This document shows positions 6,856 to 9,872 of a stretch of DNA of 9,872 nucleotides, one piece after another. Within the stretch, counting starts at the first letter, position 1; each line of letters starts with the position of its first letter. A program made the position numbers and the translations under genes. A model generated the notes under the pieces. It was not told the origin of the DNA. It did no database searches and worked only from the letters and a program-made list of their open reading frames with translations. The DNA comes from Rhizobiaceae bacterium (GTDB taxonomy: Bacteria; Pseudomonadota; Alphaproteobacteria; Rhizobiales; Rhizobiaceae): positions 1-9,872 of the forward strand of contig JAKISV010000107.1 in NCBI GenBank assembly GCA_021648425.1. The letters are read 5' to 3'.

Positions 6856-7264
6856 CGGAAAACATCGTCGGTGAACGCATATAGCGCCCGAACGAATCAA
6901 CTGCCAGCCTTCGCGTTGGCGCAAACCGCCGGTTTTCCAGAGGTTTATCCTCACTTGAACCGGCATATTTTTAATCCTGATTGGGAAGTAAAAGACGAGC
7001 CAATGAACAATGTTCCTCATTATCCAGGAGACGCTGCTCGATTGCAGCAAGGTTTGCCATCGCGCATTCCACTTGATAATGCCGGGTCTGTACCGTTTGA
7101 AACTCGCCATTTTTTGCACCCCCAATCCCAAATTGCAGGCAGCGCGTGCTTTGACCATCAACACGATGTGACAAGCAAACCGCAAACCGCTTTCAGACCT
7201 AGTGGACCATTACGATTGTCCATCGATGATGAAAGCGCCTATTTGCCTGTGGAGTTTATACAAA

Positions 7265-9872
7265 ATGGCAAGCAACAAGATGCTTATCGATGCATCCCAC
7301 CCGGAAGAAACCCGGGTTGTGGTATTGCGCGGCAACCGAATTGAAGAATTTGATTTTGAATCACAAAACAAAAGGCAGTTAAAAGGCAACATATATCTGG
7401 CAAAAGTAACTAGGGTCGAACCCTCGTTGCAGGCTGCTTTTGTTGACTATGGCGGCAATCGCCACGGCTTCCTCGCCTTCAATGAAATTCACCCGGACTA
7501 TTATCAGATTCCTGTGGCCGACCGCCAGGCACTGCTCGAAGAAGACGCAGCCGAGGCCAGGCGGGAGCGGGCGCGGGAAGATAACGAGAGTATCGAGTCT
7601 GAAGAACAGCCTAACACAAAAGATACCGGCGAAGATGATATTGGCGACACGGAAGAACCCGTTGAAACCAAGCCCAAACGCCGTCAGCGTCGTCCACGCA
7701 AAAAAACCACCTCACGCAAATCAGACGCAGCCAGCGATGAAAAAAACGATAGCGTTTCATCTGGTGATAGCGAAGAAGAGGCATCGGCAAATTCCGCCGA
7801 TGATAATCCTCAGGATTCCGACGACAACCCCAAATCCATCGCTGCTATCATAGAGACCGATTCCATTTCCGAGCCTGCCCCCGATGAAGAACCTTCATCG
7901 GATGAAGAGGCAACGGGTGAAGATGAAGGTGAACCGGCAGCCGCACCAAAAAAACGCGCCCGTTCCACTCGTCGACCACGCAAAACAAAAGCTTCTGAAG
8001 AAGTGGTTGAAGAAGAAGTGATTGCAAGTACAAAAGAACAAACTTCCAGTCAGGAAGCCGAGCAGACAGATTCTGATGCTGTAGATACTACCGCTAAAGA
8101 AGAAGATACCCAACCAAAAACCCGTCGCAAAAAGCGCTCTTCACGCTCACGCAAATCCAGTGAAAGATCAACAAAAGCTGACGACGAAAATGGTGATGAC
8201 AGCGTTGAAATCGAATCGGTCGGTTCTCAGGATGCGCTGGAAGAAGTGCCCCAGCGCCGACGCCCGCGTCGTCAGTATAAAATCCAGGAGGTAGTAAAAC
8301 GCCGCCAGGTTATGTTGGTTCAAGTAGTCAAAGAGGAACGCGGTAACAAAGGTGCTGCTCTTACCACCTATCTGTCACTGGCCGGGCGTTATTCGGTATT
8401 AATGCCCAATACTGCTCGAGGCGGCGGCATATCCCGCAAGATTACCAATGCAGACGACCGTCGACGCCTCAAAGCTATTGCTTCGGAACTTGACGTTCCC
8501 GAAGGTATGGGTGTCATTCTTCGCACTGCAGGTGCAAGCCGCACCAAGGCCGAGATACAACGCGATTTTGAATACCTGATGCGCCTGTGGGAAAATGTGC
8601 GAAGCCTCACCCTTTCCTCATCTGCTCCCTGCCTGGTTTACCAGGAAGGCAGCCTGATCAAACGCTCCATCCGCGACCTTTACGACAAAAACACCGGTGA
8701 AGTACTGGTGGCTGGCGAAAATGGCTATAAAGAAGCCCACGACTTCATGCAGATGTTGATGCCCAGCCACGCCAAAAATGTGAAATTGTTTAGCGATGAG
8801 CAGGCGATGTTTGCCCGTTTTGGTATTGAACAGCAACTGGACAAAATGCTGAGTCAACAGGTGACGCTGAAGTCCGGCGGATATCTGGTCATCGACCAGA
8901 CCGAGGCGCTGGTAGCTATTGATGTCAATTCCGGTCGTGCAACCCGCGAACACTCGATTGAAGATACCGCCCTGCAGACAAATCTGGAGACTGCCGAAGA
9001 AGTGGCACGCCAGTTGCGTCTGCGCGATCTCGCCGGTCTGATTGTCATTGACTTCATTGATATGGAAGAAAAGCGAAACAATCGCGCCGTTGAAAAGAAG
9101 CTTAAAGATTGCCTCAAAAATGATCGCGCCCGTATTCAGGTTGGCCGTATATCGCATTTTGGCCTGATGGAAATGTCACGCCAGCGCATGCGTGCCAGTG
9201 TTCTGGATTCAACTATGGACATATGCCCCCATTGTCAGGGCAAGGGCCATATGCGTTCCAACTCATCTGTCAGCCTGCACATTTTACGGGCCATTGATGA
9301 GCACTTGCTTAAGAACTCCCGGTTTGATCTGGTAGTAAAAACCGCCAATGACGTGGCTTTATATATCCTCAATCACAAGCGCCCTGCCCTGATGGAAATT
9401 GAAAAACGCTTTGGCTTAAAGATATTCATCGAAGGAAGTCACGACTTACTTGGAGAAAATTTTACCCTGGAAAAAGGTGAAGCTTCAACCGGGGAACCAA
9501 AGCCTGTTACCCACATTCAAGCCGGGCAGATTTCAAATGACGCGCCGGAACAATCAGACCCGGAAGATATATCCAATACCCAGGAGGATGCTGAAAACAC
9601 CGGGAAGCGTAAACGCCGTCGCAGGCGTGGCCGCAAAGGTGTGGAAGAAACCAGTGATGTCGGTACGGAGCAAAATTCCGCAGATACCACACCTCAAAGT
9701 GGCGTTGAGGAAAATGCTTCCAATGATGATGAAGCAGATACAGATAATGGCAAACGCAAACGAACGCGCGGAAAACGCGGCGGGCGCAAAACCAGAAGTT
9801 CTGCAGAAAACACCGAAAACAACGATTCACCAAAGGCTGCGTCCCAAAAAGACGAAGGCGTTGTTGAAACAG
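7265..9872 (+). CDS. rne: Ribonuclease E (partial, runs off right edge)
   Basis: Essential endoribonuclease that cuts AU-rich single-stranded RNA and scaffolds the degradosome. About 869 codons are visible with no stop. The start MASNKMLIDASHPEETRVVV matches alphaproteobacterial RNase E. The S1 domain begins at about 38 (GNIYLAKVTRVEPSLQAAFVDYGG), is interrupted by a charged insertion (about 90-337), and resumes at YKIQEVVKRRQ. The 5'-sensor/RNase H-like region and DNase I-like catalytic domain follow, with D553 and N555 (AIDVNSGR) and D596 (IDFIDM). The zinc-link CPHC is at 654-657. These sit exactly 250 above E. coli D303, N305, D346 and C404, so the catalytic core is intact and nearly all extra length is the insertion. 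After about residue 755 a disordered tail has acidic stretches and basic blocks (KRKRRRRRGRKG near 781, KRKRTRGKRGGRK near 830). Start: ATG at 7265 with GGAG ten bases upstream; the ATG at 7280 would lose MASNK. Confidence 0.97.
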   Translation, partial: MASNKMLIDASHPEETRVVVLRGNRIEEFDFESQNKRQLKGNIYLAKVTRVEPSLQAAFVDYGGNRHGFLAFNEIHPDYYQIPVADRQALLEEDAAEARRERAREDNESIESEEQPNTKDTGEDDIGDTEEPVETKPKRRQRRPRKKTTSRKSDAASDEKNDSVSSGDSEEEASANSADDNPQDSDDNPKSIAAIIETDSISEPAPDEEPSSDEEATGEDEGEPAAAPKKRARSTRRPRKTKASEEVVEEEVIASTKEQTSSQEAEQTDSDAVDTTAKEEDTQPKTRRKKRSSRSRKSSERSTKADDENGDDSVEIESVGSQDALEEVPQRRRPRRQYKIQEVVKRRQVMLVQVVKEERGNKGAALTTYLSLAGRYSVLMPNTARGGGISRKITNADDRRRLKAIASELDVPEGMGVILRTAGASRTKAEIQRDFEYLMRLWENVRSLTLSSSAPCLVYQEGSLIKRSIRDLYDKNTGEVLVAGENGYKEAHDFMQMLMPSHAKNVKLFSDEQAMFARFGIEQQLDKMLSQQVTLKSGGYLVIDQTEALVAIDVNSGRATREHSIEDTALQTNLETAEEVARQLRLRDLAGLIVIDFIDMEEKRNNRAVEKKLKDCLKNDRARIQVGRISHFGLMEMSRQRMRASVLDSTMDICPHCQGKGHMRSNSSVSLHILRAIDEHLLKNSRFDLVVKTANDVALYILNHKRPALMEIEKRFGLKIFIEGSHDLLGENFTLEKGEASTGEPKPVTHIQAGQISNDAPEQSDPEDISNTQEDAENTGKRKRRRRRGRKGVEETSDVGTEQNSADTTPQSGVEENASNDDEADTDNGKRKRTRGKRGGRKTRSSAENTENNDSPKAASQKDEGVVET

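Larger units (their letters stand above)
6673..7264 (+). promoter_or_regulatory. Long structured 5' leader of rne, no recognised gene
   Basis: This gap of roughly 590 bases holds no protein I recognise. It carries three stem-loops within its first 180 bases (6690-6729, 6738-6774, 6825-6855) and smaller ones at 6923-6935 (AAACC/GGTTT) and 7033-7048 (GCTGC/GCAGC). RNase E of enterobacteria represses itself by cleaving its own long leader, where a stem-loop is the recognition element; a similar role is inferred here. The rne ribosome binding site is GGAG at 7251-7254, ten bases before the ATG. Confidence 0.45.

Noticed and set aside
8618..9157. 179-codon minus-strand frame opposite rne
   Set aside because: It is antisense to the conserved RNase E catalytic domain, whose codon constraints leave the opposite strand open; no ribosome binding site or family match.
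1..9872. CRISPR arrays, tRNA or rRNA genes, insertion sequences, toxin-antitoxin or defence modules
   Set aside because: Both strands were read for repeated spacers, cloverleaf-like sequence, transposase motifs and terminal repeats, and none was seen. Apart from the thrS junction this looks like housekeeping sequence.

Overview
The window reads as an alphaproteobacterial chromosome segment of Rhizobiales-like type that switches to foreign-looking, AT-rich DNA at its left end. The order rne (right, rightward), then a divergent periplasmic amidase and a class A penicillin-binding protein (both leftward), is a familiar alphaproteobacterial cluster. The RNase E start (MASNKMLIDASHPEETRVVV) and its S1-domain insertion, and the CxxC segment in the PBP transpeptidase domain, agree with that group as I remember it. 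Everything is read by eye; no searches were run.

Layout. Positions 1-313 (minus) hold the N-terminal part of infC (IF-3), apparently starting at a non-standard ATC codon behind a strong Shine-Dalgarno. Positions 326-2257 (minus) hold thrS, a full-length threonyl-tRNA synthetase, with a candidate promoter and a short leader hairpin at 2276-2293 that resembles a tRNA-Thr anticodon arm. Positions 2402-4873 (minus) hold a PBP1A (mrcA) and 5110-6387 (minus) a secreted AMIN/Amidase_3 N-acetylmuramoyl-L-alanine amidase. Positions 6388-7264 are non-coding as far as I can tell: the amidase promoter region, then a candidate rne promoter and a structured rne leader of about 590 bases. From 7265 to the right edge runs rne, cut off by the window end.

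How the genes fit together. The amidase and PBP1A both act on peptidoglycan: one cleaves the stem peptide from the glycan, the other polymerises and cross-links. ThrRS and IF-3 belong to translation and RNase E to mRNA decay and rRNA processing. The 236-base gap between amidase and mrcA and the 144-base gap before thrS, each with a promoter-like sequence, suggest separate transcription rather than one tight operon.

Most notable point. Inside thrS, at the codons for the conserved MNCP motif (about 1238-1264), base composition, arginine codon choice and family-type sequence all change together. The 5' half matches the mrcA/amidase/rne side. The 3' half plus infC is AT-rich and has the thrS-infC order seen in Bacteroidota/Chlorobi, gammaproteobacteria and Firmicutes. 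This is either an assembly chimera joined at a conserved motif or, less likely, a real inter-lineage recombinant; claims about thrS-infC adjacency should wait until this is resolved.
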